Shown here: positions 16,970 to 25,190 of the stretch, piece after piece
How the letters are laid out: every line of letters starts with the position of its first letter
Numbering within the stretch: the first letter of the stretch is position 1
Origin: Streptomyces sp. NL15-2K
GTDB lineage: Bacteria; Actinomycetota; Actinomycetes; Streptomycetales; Streptomycetaceae
Reading direction: 5' to 3'
Length of the DNA stretch: 64,000 nt
Assembly: GCF_030551255.1 (NCBI RefSeq)
Contig: NZ_CP130630.1
Location: forward strand, 12,151,001 to 12,215,000
The notes under the pieces: model-generated
Databases searched by the model: none
Told to the model about the DNA's origin: nothing
What the model saw: the letters and a program-made list of their open reading frames with translations, nothing else
Position numbers and translations under genes: made by a program

Positions 16970-18252
16970 GAGTTCCCGAAGAGAGTCTTCAGCGAGTCGG
17001 AGTTGTAGCCGGGAGCCGGTGGCGCCGGCGGCCGGTCGCGCTGCTCGGCCCGGCGTGCGTGATGGGCGCGGACGCGTTCGATTACCTCGTCCTGGCTGGC
17101 CGGAAGGTAGAGCTGTGTGGTCGTCAGATGCGCGTGACCGAGGACCCATTGGACGTCGGTCAGAGGCATGTTGGGGTCGCGGGCGAGTCGGTAGGACGCA
17201 GTGTGACGTAGATCGTGAAGCGTCCAGTTCGCCCCGAGGAGGTCGTTGGCCCGGTTGAACATTGCCCGAGCCGCGTCGTAGTTCAGCGGGCGCCAGGGCC
17301 GCCTCAGCGTCCACCACAACGGCAGGTTCTTGCCGTGCGGGACGCCGTCTCGCCGGGCCTCCTCCTGGTAGAGCCGCAGCCAGACGAAGGCGTCGGTTGA
17401 GCACGGAAGCTGCTGGTAGGCCCGGGTTCCCTTCCGGATCACGCCGACCAACTGCTGACCGGGGAGGGCATCACGCTGCCGACTGCTGAGGAGTTCTTCG
17501 GCGCGGGCACCGTTGGAAACCCAGAAGGCCAGCAGAGCGCGGTCCCTGTTGTGGCGGAGGGCCGCGAAGAGCACGTTGAACATCTCGTCGGGGATGCGCC
17601 GGGGTGCACGCTTCGGGATGACCGGCCGGTAGCGGCCTGTCCGCTCTGACTTAAAGGGCTGGTCAGGCTTGTGGTGGGCGTTCGCGCGGCTGCTGCGACG
17701 GGAACGGTCAAGCGGGAACGGGTTGATGATCGGCCCGGTGCCCTCGTCCTGGTGGAAGTCGTAGAACGTGCGCAGCACGGTTTCGCAGTGTGCCCGCGTC
17801 CTCGCGGCGTACTGCGGGCCGGGCGAGGCCTTGCCCGTGATGGCGTTCGGCGTACCGGGGATCTTCTTCCGCGTCGTCCGTGGCTTCGGCGCCGTCGTCT
17901 CGGAGTGGCCCGTGTTGCGGTGCCTCCAGTGCAGGCGCTGCGGCTTGTTCGCGATCTGCATCCACCGGGTGAAGTCCCGTGCATCCGCCCGAGTTGCCCG
18001 GTTCCACTCGATGTCGAGCGCCCACAGGAACCGCCACCAGCGCAGCAGATCCATGCCGTATGAGCGGATCGTGGAGGCGGGTTTGTCCTCTGCCTGCAGC
18101 TCGGCGAAGAAGACCCGGACGGGGTCGACGACAACACCGTCCTGATCGAGTAACTGGTACGGCGCCCACTGCTCATCGGTCTCCTGCAGCCGGCCTAACT
18201 CGGGCAGGACGAACGTCGCCAAGTCCCGCTCGGGGACATCATCTTGAAGCAT
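16963..18252 (-). CDS. Tyrosine recombinase (TnpA-like)
   Basis: A 429-residue integrase of the phage-integrase fold. An N-terminal SAM-like DNA-binding domain covers about residues 45-190. The catalytic domain has the first Arg in SNGARAEELLS, His-x-x-Arg in LHDLRHTASYRL, the third-box His in LGHAHLTTTQ and the nucleophile Tyr in TQLYLPAS. It is the upstream member of a two-gene module and overlaps the second recombinase gene in ATGGTGA, so the two are translationally coupled. Such pairs act together to move the element that carries them, or integrate site-specifically as in Tn554-type elements. The element boundaries could not be identified. Confidence 0.88.
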   Translation of the reverse strand: MLQDDVPERDLATFVLPELGRLQETDEQWAPYQLLDQDGVVVDPVRVFFAELQAEDKPASTIRSYGMDLLRWWRFLWALDIEWNRATRADARDFTRWMQIANKPQRLHWRHRNTGHSETTAPKPRTTRKKIPGTPNAITGKASPGPQYAARTRAHCETVLRTFYDFHQDEGTGPIINPFPLDRSRRSSRANAHHKPDQPFKSERTGRYRPVIPKRAPRRIPDEMFNVLFAALRHNRDRALLAFWVSNGARAEELLSSRQRDALPGQQLVGVIRKGTRAYQQLPCSTDAFVWLRLYQEEARRDGVPHGKNLPLWWTLRRPWRPLNYDAARAMFNRANDLLGANWTLHDLRHTASYRLARDPNMPLTDVQWVLGHAHLTTTQLYLPASQDEVIERVRAHHARRAEQRDRPPAPPAPGYNSDSLKTLFGNSW

Positions 18253-18444
18253 CCCGAGAAGCTAGCGGAGAGGCCCGCTGACCTGCAAGAACTCACGAGT
18301 TAGTTCGGTTAACGGGCCCCCGGTGGTCCCAGCAACACCCCCACACGCACCGTCTGGCCGCACTGTCCTAGCGCCTCGTGTCCGCCAGAGTCGTGGGGGT
18401 CGGTGGACACGGCCGACGGATTCACAAACGGAAGGGGAAACAGC

Positions 18445-20027
18445 ATGTCCGAAGCGACAGTTGGGGCACGTCGCGGCATGGCCCGGCGAGGGTTCCTGGC
18501 CGGGGCCGCCGCCGTGACGGGTGCCGCACTGACGGGCACGGCGCCCGCCGGCACGGCACGCGCGGCCGGGACGAGGGCCGGAAACGGTGCCGACACCGGC
18601 CCGTTGGCGCTCACCCACGTCACCGTGATCGACGGATCGGGAGCACCCCCGGCCCCCGGCATGACGGTCGTCGTCGAGGGTGGCCGCATCACCCAACTCG
18701 CCCCGAGTGCACGGACCCGGCTCCGGCCGGGCACCCGCACGGTCGACTTGACCGGCAAGTACGTGATTCCGGGACTGATCGAGGCGCACACCCACAGCGA
18801 CGGCCCACAGACGGTGATCCCGGCGCTGTACGCCCTCGCCGGCGTCACCACGGTGAGGGAGATGTGGGGTAAGCCGGTCCACCACGAGTGGCGCGAGAAG
18901 ATCCGCAGCGGTGCGCTGCTCGGCCCCCGCTGGGTGGTCGGCAGCCCCATCGTCGACGGCGCGCCGTCACTGTGGGCGGCCGACGTGGGCCCGACCATCG
19001 AGGTGCGCGACGCGGCCGGGGCCCGGCGCGCCGTACGGCGGGTCAAGCGCGAGGGCGCGGACTTCGTCAAGGTGTACTCCCGCCTGTCCCGCGAGGCCTA
19101 CTTCGCTATCGCGGACGAGGCCCGGCGCCAGGGCATCCCCCACCTGGGGCACTGCCCCGACACCGTACGGATCGCGGAGGCGAGCGCCACCGGCCACCGC
19201 ACCATCGAGCACCTGCACGCGCTGCTCCTGGCGACCTCACGGCACGAGAAGGAGATACGGCGCCGCCTGGCAGCCGTACGGATCGACCCGCGCGACCCCA
19301 GCAGCCTGTCCCGCTACCACAGCTGGTTCCAGCAGGTGCATCCCCTCGAATGGCGGGCGGTGCAGGGCTACGACCGGGACCGGGCGGACGCCCTCTTCCG
19401 GAGTCTGGCGGCCGACGGGACCGCCATCGTCCCCACGCTCAGCGTGCACCGCTGGAGCTGCCCGACGACGTTCCGTCCCGGGTCGCGGAGTGGAAGTACC
19501 TGCCCGCCTGGCAGGTGGAGAACTGGCCGGACCAGCTGGCGGCCCTGACCGGCGGGCGCACCCGCGAGCAGGCCCGGCAGATCCGCCGGATATTCGAGCA
19601 CCGGCTCCGGCTGGTGCGCGAGCTGCACGGCGCGGGAGTGCGGCTGGCGGCGGGCACCGACACCGGCACGGGATACCTCGTCCCGGGCTTCGCCCTCCAC
19701 GACGAGCTGGCGCTGCTCGTGGCGGCCGGCCTCACCCCGGCTGAGGCCCTGCGCGCGGCCACGCGGGACGCGGCCCGTTCCCTCGGCCTGCCCACCATCG
19801 GCACCGTGGCCCGCGGACAGGCCGCCGACCTGCTCGTCCTCGACGCCGACCCGCTGCATGACATCCGCAACACCCGCCGCATCCACGGCGTGGTCGTCGA
19901 CGGCAGGTGGATCCCGCCGGAGGAACGCCGCCGGCTGCTCGCGGCGGTGGAAGCGGCCGCCGCACAGACCCCGCCGCCCCAACAGGGGGCGACCATGACG
20001 GGCTGCGGCTGCGGCGGACACCCCTGA
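18445..20027 (+). pseudogene. Tat-exported amidohydrolase family protein, frameshifted
   Basis: ATG 18445 follows a good ribosome site (GGAAGGGG) and begins a twin-arginine signal (MARRGFLAGAA near residue 12) with an Ala-x-Ala region near residue 40. The amidohydrolase fold shows metal ligands in EAHTHSDG, the Lys in DFVKVY, His in LGHCP and TIEHLHA, and Asp in GTDTGTG. Reading shifts frame between about 19440 and 19480: before, LSVHR; after, LELPDDVPSRVAEWKYLP. So about 330 N-terminal and 180 C-terminal residues are in different frames. Apart from the single shift the sequence is well preserved, so recent inactivation or a sequencing error are both possible. The intact enzyme would be a secreted imidazolonepropionase/prolidase-like hydrolase of unknown substrate. 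Confidence 0.82.
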
Positions 20028-20153
20028 CAGCCCTCCGGCGGCGGCCTCGCCGACGAGCGGTGCCAGCCGCAGCTCAGAGACGCGCTGCTGCGGCGCCTGT
20101 CCGTCAGGGGGCCTTAAATGAGCTGGTTCCGAGTCAGACCGCTGACGCGCGGC

Positions 20154-20171
20154 GACCAGTTCAGTTGAGAC
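20154..20171. repeat. Tn7-like end-type repeat, first of an inverted pair
   Basis: GACCAGTTCAGTTGAGAC resembles the right-end sites of the Tn7-like element (consensus GACCAGATCAnnTGAGAC at 28053-28070 and 28200 onward). It is in the same orientation as those sites and inverted relative to the copy at 20228. Confidence 0.55.
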
Positions 20172-20227
20172 GTAGGGGTGCCGGGAATCTCGGCTGATGT
20201 GGTCCTGGCCAGGTGGATGCCGGATGT

Positions 20228-20247
20228 TGTCTCAGTTGATCTGGTCC
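20228..20247. repeat. Tn7-like end-type repeat, second of an inverted pair
   Basis: TGTCTCAGTTGATCTGGTCC is nearly the reverse complement of the intact element's right-end site. It starts with the TGTC expected at a left terminus, so it could be the surviving left end of the decayed element whose broken tnsA lies at 21420-21935. Confidence 0.55.
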
Positions 20248-20310
20248 GGATCCGCTGTTTCGAACTGATACCAAGTCGAGGGCCACGAGTTCAACCATTC
20301 CGAAGGGCTG

Positions 20311-20342
20311 TCGAGGGCGAACTCGAGGGCGAACTCGAGGGC
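20311..20342. repeat. Short tandem repeat
   Basis: A 12-bp unit, TCGAGGGCGAAC, occurs twice in tandem followed by a partial third copy. It lies in the otherwise gene-free stretch 20028-20560, which also holds the inverted end-type repeats. No function is evident. Confidence 0.6.
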
Positions 20343-20560
20343 AGGATCGGCTCGTTGGGTTGCAGTGCTTCCTCATTCCCGAGGACCTGGCAGACGGTCG
20401 CGGCAGCCGACACCCGGCTGACGCCGGGAACGACTCCGTCCACCCCGTTCGCCCTACATAATCCGGGGCCAGTCGAATGTCGCCTCCCGAAGCACCTTTC
20501 ATGGCATCCTAGTCAACCTCTACCGACTGTCTCCGTCTCAGGGATTAGTGAAGCGGACAC

Positions 20561-21121
20561 TCACTTGGAGGGTAGTTGGATAACGAATTTCGAGGCAAGA
20601 TGCACTGTGACCTTCCCTCCCTTTTTGGGGACATCCATGAGGAGGGTTCCTTCTGCCCATCCGGACCCTACATACCGGCGTCCCAGCGGATTGTACTCCC
20701 ACGCTATCGCGGCCTCAGGATTAACCTGTTCCAGTTCGTCGCCCTGAGGACTGGTCCAGTCATAAGCGATCGAGCGGAGATCGAGACCACCGTGCACTTC
20801 CAAAGATATGTCGATCCGGACAAAGAAACCTCGATCAGGCTTAACTGATTCTTCGTCATTGATGCGAATCTTGGCGAGATATGTGATATCCCGTATGGTG
20901 AAGCGCGCGTTTGGGACAATTTGCCCACGCTTCGTTGAATCGCCAACTCTCAAAGTGGGCAGGCCCTCTAGAGCCTCATATAGCTTGGGGTCCGGCGGCG
21001 AAGAGGATGCAGGGGATGGAGGGGGAGGGCTTTCGTCCCCCCTCGAACATGACCCTATGGACATGAGCACCGAAACGACGCAAGCGGCGGACATTGCCCG
21101 TATCCTAAGCGCACTTGCCAC
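20561..21121 (-). CDS. Probable lipoprotein with DUF4352-like domain
   Basis: A 186-residue exported protein. The GTG at 21121 is preferred because it follows a purine-rich GGGGG ribosome site and gives a signal with two N-terminal arginines, a hydrophobic core and the lipobox-like IGSC (Cys about residue 25). A Pro/Ser linker follows, then a beta-rich domain (TLRVGDSTKRGQIVPNARF, IRINDEESVKPDRGFFVRID) resembling the DUF4352/immunoglobulin-like extracellular modules of actinobacterial lipoproteins. The gene has lower G+C than its surroundings and lies between end repeats of a decayed Tn7-like element, so it may be former transposon cargo. Its function is unknown. Confidence 0.6.
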   Translation of the reverse strand: MASALRIRAMSAACVVSVLMSIGSCSRGDESPPPPSPASSSPPDPKLYEALEGLPTLRVGDSTKRGQIVPNARFTIRDITYLAKIRINDEESVKPDRGFFVRIDISLEVHGGLDLRSIAYDWTSPQGDELEQVNPEAAIAWEYNPLGRRYVGSGWAEGTLLMDVPKKGGKVTVHLASKFVIQLPSK

Positions 21122-21419
21122 GCTTGACCCCCTTTTCCTCTGGCATCCAGCGACGGTATCGCAGTTATGCAAGAATTAGCGAAATCCTTATGCTAGTACG
21201 TCAACTCGGGACCGGTCCCGGCGTCCGCGGCACCCCTGGGCATGCAGGAGATTTCGGCTGGGGTCGAGGCGGTGAATCGGGTCGGCGGCCGAACAGATGC
21301 AGTTGCACCACCGGAGATCGGCTACAGGGCCGAATATGAACGCCTCGGTACCGCAACGCGGCTCACTGATTGAGGGTAGTGACCTGTGCCGGGGCCCCCT
21401 ACCAGTTGTGCGAGCCCTA

Positions 21420-21935
21420 TCAAGAGTCTTCGCGGTGGGGGATTCTGCTCGGTTCGCCAGCACGCGTACTCGATCGTACGGGTGGACGCCTCCACGCTCT
21501 CGGCGATGACCTGGCGGAAGCCGCCACGACGCGCGGGTTGGCCTTGCCCAGCAGCGAGGCGTGCGGGGCGAGCCGGTGGTCCACCACCGCTTCGACGCCG
21601 CCGGCTTCGTGTTTCCGTCCAGGACAGGCGGAAGGGCTGGGAGCCAGAGCGACGACGGCGGGATCGAAGTCCAGGGCCATCGCCGCGTCCCGCTCCACCC
21701 ACGACTCGTAGCCCACCAGGGAACGCGAGGTCGCCGCCCAGTAGTCCCCAGTGAAGTTCTTCTGTCCCTTGAACGCGGCGAACTTCCGGGCGGGTGCGGC
21801 AAGCTCGAACGGCTCACCCCAGAAACGGGCCAGCGGACCGAGCCGACCGGCGCCGTCGACACCGACGAACCTCACCTGGACGTCAGATGCGTACTCCCAT
21901 GCGGGGAGTGCTGCCGCGGACTCGCCCACGGACAC
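21420..21935 (-). pseudogene. tnsA: Broken TnsA-like transposase endonuclease gene
   Basis: The first 100 residues from about 21935 align by eye with the intact TnsA-like protein at 27229-28023. Segments FKGQKNFTGDYWAAT and LVGYESWVERDAAMALDFDP correspond to YRGQRHFPGLYWAVT and HVGFESWLERDHAMLLDFDP. The catalytic Glu region is retained. Past about 21640 the frame shifts (a homologous SQPFRLSW lies in another frame) and the reading decays, so the nuclease core is incomplete. No tnsB, tnsC or tniQ remnant follows. This is the remains of a second Tn7-like element. Its upstream flank carries an end-type repeat at 22053-22075, just as in the intact copy. Confidence 0.8.
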
Positions 21936-22052
21936 CTCCGCCAGCCGCTACCGAACCCTGCAGCGCGAGCGTGGACCACGCCGCGGAGCCCGGTGCCCGA
22001 GACGAGAAAGGGGTCACCCAAACGTGTGACACCTCCACTCAAACAAGTCAGC

Positions 22053-22075
22053 GGACCAGAGCATCCGAGACGACA
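22053..22075. repeat. Right-end-type repeat of the decayed Tn7-like element
   Basis: The site GGACCAGAGCATCCGAGACG followed by ACA differs at only a few positions from GGACCAGATCACCTGAGACG at the right end of the intact element. It lies about 120 bp upstream of the broken tnsA, the same arrangement as in the intact copy. Confidence 0.6.
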
Positions 22076-22127
22076 CCGGGAGCCAGATCGACATGCACCG
22101 GCAGCGTTCGCCGGTGCGGGAGGAAGG

Positions 22128-22534
22128 TCAAAGTTGATCTGACAACGCCTGCGCTATGCCCGTGACGTCCTGGTATTCGCGCCAGTGCACGACGCGGCCG
22201 CCCCGGACTCGGAGAACCAGAACGAATGCGGCGCTCGCACTGCGGTCGGTCGTGGTCACCCTTCCTGTCACTCACCTCATATTCGGTGACGATCACCTCG
22301 GGGTCGGCAGTGTGGTGGACGGTGATGTTGCGGAACTCGTCGAACCGGACGGGCAGGGCGCTCCTGCCGGCTGCCGCGAACGCGGCGAACTCCTCGCGTC
22401 CGACGAACCGGCGGGGCCCTCCCGGCGGGGCAAACGGCAGGTCGACGATGACGTCATCAGCGCAGAGATCTTCAGTGAGTCCGACGGCCCCGTCGAGGAC
22501 GTTCTCCCGGAAGCGCTCGAACACCTGCAACGGG
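22128..22534 (-). pseudogene. SnoaL/NTF2-like protein, frameshifted
   Basis: The N-terminal reading (VFERFRENVLDGAVGLTEDL, then DPEVIVTEYEVSD) is a SnoaL-like polyketide-cyclase/ketosteroid-isomerase fold. Near 22255 the frame shifts. The expected C-terminal strands appear in another frame as ASAAFVLVLRVRGGRVVHWR, then EYQDVTG, ending at a TGA at 22128. It diverges from the TetR gene at 22551, a common pairing of regulator and target, and its start is probably a TTG or GTG near 22534. A single indel separates the halves, so a sequencing error cannot be excluded. Confidence 0.7.
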
Positions 22535-22550
22535 CTCAGTGCAGACGCGG

Positions 22551-23102
22551 ATGCTGCGGGCAGACGCGCAGCGCAACCGTGCCCGCATCCTCGACGCCGC
22601 TGAGGTCGTGTTCGCCGAGAAAGGACCGTCAGCTTCGACCGAGGAGGTGGCGGCGCGGGCCGGCGTGGCAATCGGCACCGTCTTCCGGCACTTCCCGACC
22701 AAGAACGACCTGCTCGCGGCCATCATGAAGAGCCTGCGGCAACGGCTGACCGACCAGGCGAACTCGCTGATCGCGGAGGGGGACCCTGCCACCGCCCTGT
22801 TCACGTTCTTCACACTGCTGGTCGAGCAGGCCGCGGCGACCAGGACCGTGGTCGACCTTCTGGCGCAGACCGGCGTCGAGATCCAGCCGGACGAGCCGAT
22901 CCGGGCCCTGGAGCAGGCCATCCAGGTGCTCCTTGCCCGAGCCCAACACGTCGGTGCCGTGCGCCCGGAGATCCAGGTCGCCGAAGTGGTCGCCTTGCTC
23001 ACCGCGGCCTGCCAGGGCGCACTTCGGGGCGCATGGGACGAAGACCTCCGACGCCGAACCCTGGCGATCATGTTCGCAGGGATGCACGCCCCGCGACCAT
23101 GA
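22551..23102 (+). CDS. TetR/AcrR family transcriptional regulator
   Basis: A 183-residue regulator. The helix-turn-helix spans about residues 8-55 (RARILDAAEVVFAEKG, EEVAARAGVAIGTVFRHFPTK) and is followed by a helical ligand-binding domain. ATG 22551 is preferred; GTG 22539 would add four residues. It diverges from the SnoaL-like gene at 22128-22534 and probably controls it. The gene sits between a decayed and an intact Tn7-like element, and its 3' end stops only 4 bp before the presumed left terminus of the intact element at 23107. So the element inserted at, but did not disrupt, the gene's end, or the boundary assignment is slightly off. Confidence 0.87.
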   Translation: MLRADAQRNRARILDAAEVVFAEKGPSASTEEVAARAGVAIGTVFRHFPTKNDLLAAIMKSLRQRLTDQANSLIAEGDPATALFTFFTLLVEQAAATRTVVDLLAQTGVEIQPDEPIRALEQAIQVLLARAQHVGAVRPEIQVAEVVALLTAACQGALRGAWDEDLRRRTLAIMFAGMHAPRP

Positions 23103-23106
23103 CTGG

Positions 23107-23292
23107 TGTCCGTTCTCAATGAGGTTGGTGGACTGCCTGGCTCTGAGCTGGGAGTTGTCATCTTGGAGTGAGACGGTGCCGCACCTTGATGTGTCAGGGG
23201 CTGTGCGGCGGGTTCGACCAGGACTTCGTGGGTCAACGAGGGTGGAAGCGGTAGGACCGCTGACCTGCGGGTTGTCAGTCTGATTGAGACAG
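23107..23292. repeat. Left end of the Tn7-like element with several TGTC-type sites
   Basis: Sites start at 23107 (TGTCCGTTCTCAATGAG), about 23157 (TGTCATCTTGGAGTGAG) and about 23274 (TGTCAGTCTGATTGAG). They share the TGTC-N-TCT pattern of the right-end repeats in inverse orientation. The last overlaps the end of tniQ. Spacing is wider than at the right end, as in asymmetric Tn7 ends. They are probable TnsB-binding sites. Confidence 0.55.
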
Positions 23293-24138
23293 GGAGAGCC
23301 TCGGTCTCAGGGAAGTTGCCAGTTTCTGGAGGGCTGCCAGCTCGCGGCTCCCTGCCTTGAGCTGGAACCGGCGTGCGATCTCCGGGGCCGATTCCTGGTG
23401 ATCGCGCCAGTGCGGTGATGAGAGCAGGCTGGTGAGGATGACCGTTTCGGGGTAGGTCGCGATCTCGATGCGGTTCGGAGACGGGCGGAGTGGGTCTCCG
23501 TAGATGTCTTCGCCGAGGAGATGAATCCGGTCCGTCCACCGCTGTTGGAGCTGTGTCTCGGCGGCGGTGTGGAACCACTTCAGCAAGCTGTCACGTGCGG
23601 TGCGGTAGCTCTGCTCGGGGGCGGAGCCCCTGCGGCGGCTCGTGAGTCGCCGGTGGCGCTGGTTGGCTCTGCGAACGTCGGGCAGAACGCGGAGGAGATG
23701 CTGCTCGTCGCCCAGGAGCCAGCGGTGATGTCGTGGGCAGACTGCTTCGTGGGGCAGGGTCTCGCGGACGACGAGGCCGTCGATTCCGCGCCGGGCCATG
23801 CAGGGGCGGCATGCCGGACGGTGAAGGGCATCGCCGTGGCCGGTGCTCGGGCGTGGACCGATTCGTTGGCCCTCGCTGAGTTCGGCGAGAGCTGGCATCG
23901 CATGCACGAGTTCGGCGGGTGCCCGGCCGGTCAGGGCGGATAGTCCGAGCAGGGCCCGTGGGGTCCAGTGGTCCGTGCGGTTGTCGTCACGGCGGTGATG
24001 ACGGTTGTGACCGAGAAGACCGGCCAGATAGCGGACCGGCAGGCGGTTGGCGTCCGCGAGCCGGTTCAGATAGGAGCCGACCGTCTCGCGGTGCACTGGC
24101 GAGAGGGGGACAGGCAGTATGCGCGGGTGTGTACTCAA
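23275..24138 (-). CDS. tniQ: TniQ family target-selection protein
   Basis: A 287-residue TniQ-domain protein. The N-terminal signature HRETVGSYLNRLADANRLPV is typical of the family. A zinc-binding pair follows: CRPCMARRG near residue 112 and CPRHHRWL near 134. A helical C-terminal region (residues 190-285) is Arg-rich and probably binds DNA or TnsC. The start is TTG 24138, whose bases overlap the tnsC stop as TTGA. In Tn7-like elements TniQ/TnsD picks the target and recruits the TnsC ATPase. Here it is the only such protein, so it alone would define the insertion site. No Cas or RNA partner is seen. Confidence 0.9.
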   Translation of the reverse strand: MSTHPRILPVPLSPVHRETVGSYLNRLADANRLPVRYLAGLLGHNRHHRRDDNRTDHWTPRALLGLSALTGRAPAELVHAMPALAELSEGQRIGPRPSTGHGDALHRPACRPCMARRGIDGLVVRETLPHEAVCPRHHRWLLGDEQHLLRVLPDVRRANQRHRRLTSRRRGSAPEQSYRTARDSLLKWFHTAAETQLQQRWTDRIHLLGEDIYGDPLRPSPNRIEIATYPETVILTSLLSSPHWRDHQESAPEIARRFQLKAGSRELAALQKLATSLRPRLSLSQSD

Positions 24139-25190
24139 CTGGCCTTCCTCGTCGCGGGAGTCGAGGGACGGCGTCTGGTCTGCTGTGCAACGGCCCGGTC
24201 GAGTTCGACTTCATCGAGTCCGGTGCGTGTGATCTTCTCTGTGCCGCTGATGATGGCGTCCAGTGCGGCTTCGCGGACGAGGTGGGACAGGCTGCCGATC
24301 ATGCCCCCGGTGCGGTCGTGCAGGTAGGCGCTCAGCTTGAGGAGGGTCTGCGGGCGGTGGGCATAAAGCCGTAGGGCCTCCTCCAGCGTGGTCACCAAGG
24401 ACTGCCAGGCTTCTTTGTCCTTGGCCGTCTTGTGGGGGAAGGGGCGAGTGGTGATCTCGGTGTAGCGGCTGGCGATCTGCCCGCCGCGGCGGCCCGTGAA
24501 CAGCCCAGTGTCCTCAACATCGACTCCGGCCAAGACGAACGTCGCCGGGATGCGCTCGGACAGATACTTGATCTGATCGGAGGCTTCGGCGCCGGTCTTG
24601 GTGCGGATGTCGAGGTTATGGAGCTCGTCGATCAGCACCAGGCGGCAGCTCCTGCTGCAGAGCAGGTCGCAGACGCGGTTGGTGATGTCGACCTGGCTGA
24701 AACGGCTGGGCAGCGGCAGGCCGATGAAGCGGGCGAGTTCGACCGCGAGCATCTTGGGTGTCGCTGCGGGCGGGACGGTGACATAGACGACGGGCAGGGC
24801 CTGGTGCCCGACTTCGCCGCGGCGGCGGCCGAGGAGTTCGTAGTTCTTGCCGAGCTGCGTGATCGCGGTGGTCTTTCCCGTGCCCGCGGGCCCGCTGACG
24901 ATCAGTCCGCGGCGGGCCGACTGCTGGCGACGGTTGAGGAGGATCCGCTTGCGGCCGGTGGTGGTGACGTGCTGGATCGTGGGAGTGCGGACGATGACCA
25001 ACTGCGCGTGATAGTCCTCGCGTTCACGCTCACGGGCAGTCCGCTGGTCCGGACTCAGACGCTGAATTGCGGCGGGTGAGAGCACCTCGGGAGGCATGGT
25101 CTCTTCGGCGACGAAGCATGCCCAGCCCTCCTTCGTGCTCAGCGGGTGGACGTCCTCTGGTTCCTGCCCGGCGTCCGGGGGCGGGTTCAT
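24135..25190 (-). CDS. tnsC: TnsC-like AAA+ ATPase of the Tn7-like transposon
   Basis: A 351-residue AAA+ regulator. Walker A GPAGTGKTT lies at residues 100-108 and Walker B LVLIDE at about 184-189, followed by HNLDIRTKTG. Sensor and arginine-finger regions lie around YLSERIPATFVLAGVDVE and GGQIASRYTEI. It starts at ATG 25190, overlapping the tnsB stop by ATGA. The much longer upstream open frame is antisense-like shadow. The protein links the TniQ-bound target to the TnsAB transposase and usually forms ATP-dependent filaments on DNA (family knowledge). All motifs are intact. Confidence 0.9.
   Translation of the reverse strand: MNPPPDAGQEPEDVHPLSTKEGWACFVAEETMPPEVLSPAAIQRLSPDQRTAREREREDYHAQLVIVRTPTIQHVTTTGRKRILLNRRQQSARRGLIVSGPAGTGKTTAITQLGKNYELLGRRRGEVGHQALPVVYVTVPPAATPKMLAVELARFIGLPLPSRFSQVDITNRVCDLLCSRSCRLVLIDELHNLDIRTKTGAEASDQIKYLSERIPATFVLAGVDVEDTGLFTGRRGGQIASRYTEITTRPFPHKTAKDKEAWQSLVTTLEEALRLYAHRPQTLLKLSAYLHDRTGGMIGSLSHLVREAALDAIISGTEKITRTGLDEVELDRAVAQQTRRRPSTPATRKAS

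Noticed and set aside
16535..17404. Separate 289-residue protein upstream of the large recombinase
   Set aside because: Only the part from ATG 16969 is protein-like, and it is in frame with the 643-residue recombinase after one TGA; it is the N-terminal piece of the same gene.
20311..20342. 12-bp tandem repeat as a plasmid iteron or CRISPR repeat
   Set aside because: Only two full copies and a partial one, no spacers and no replication gene nearby.
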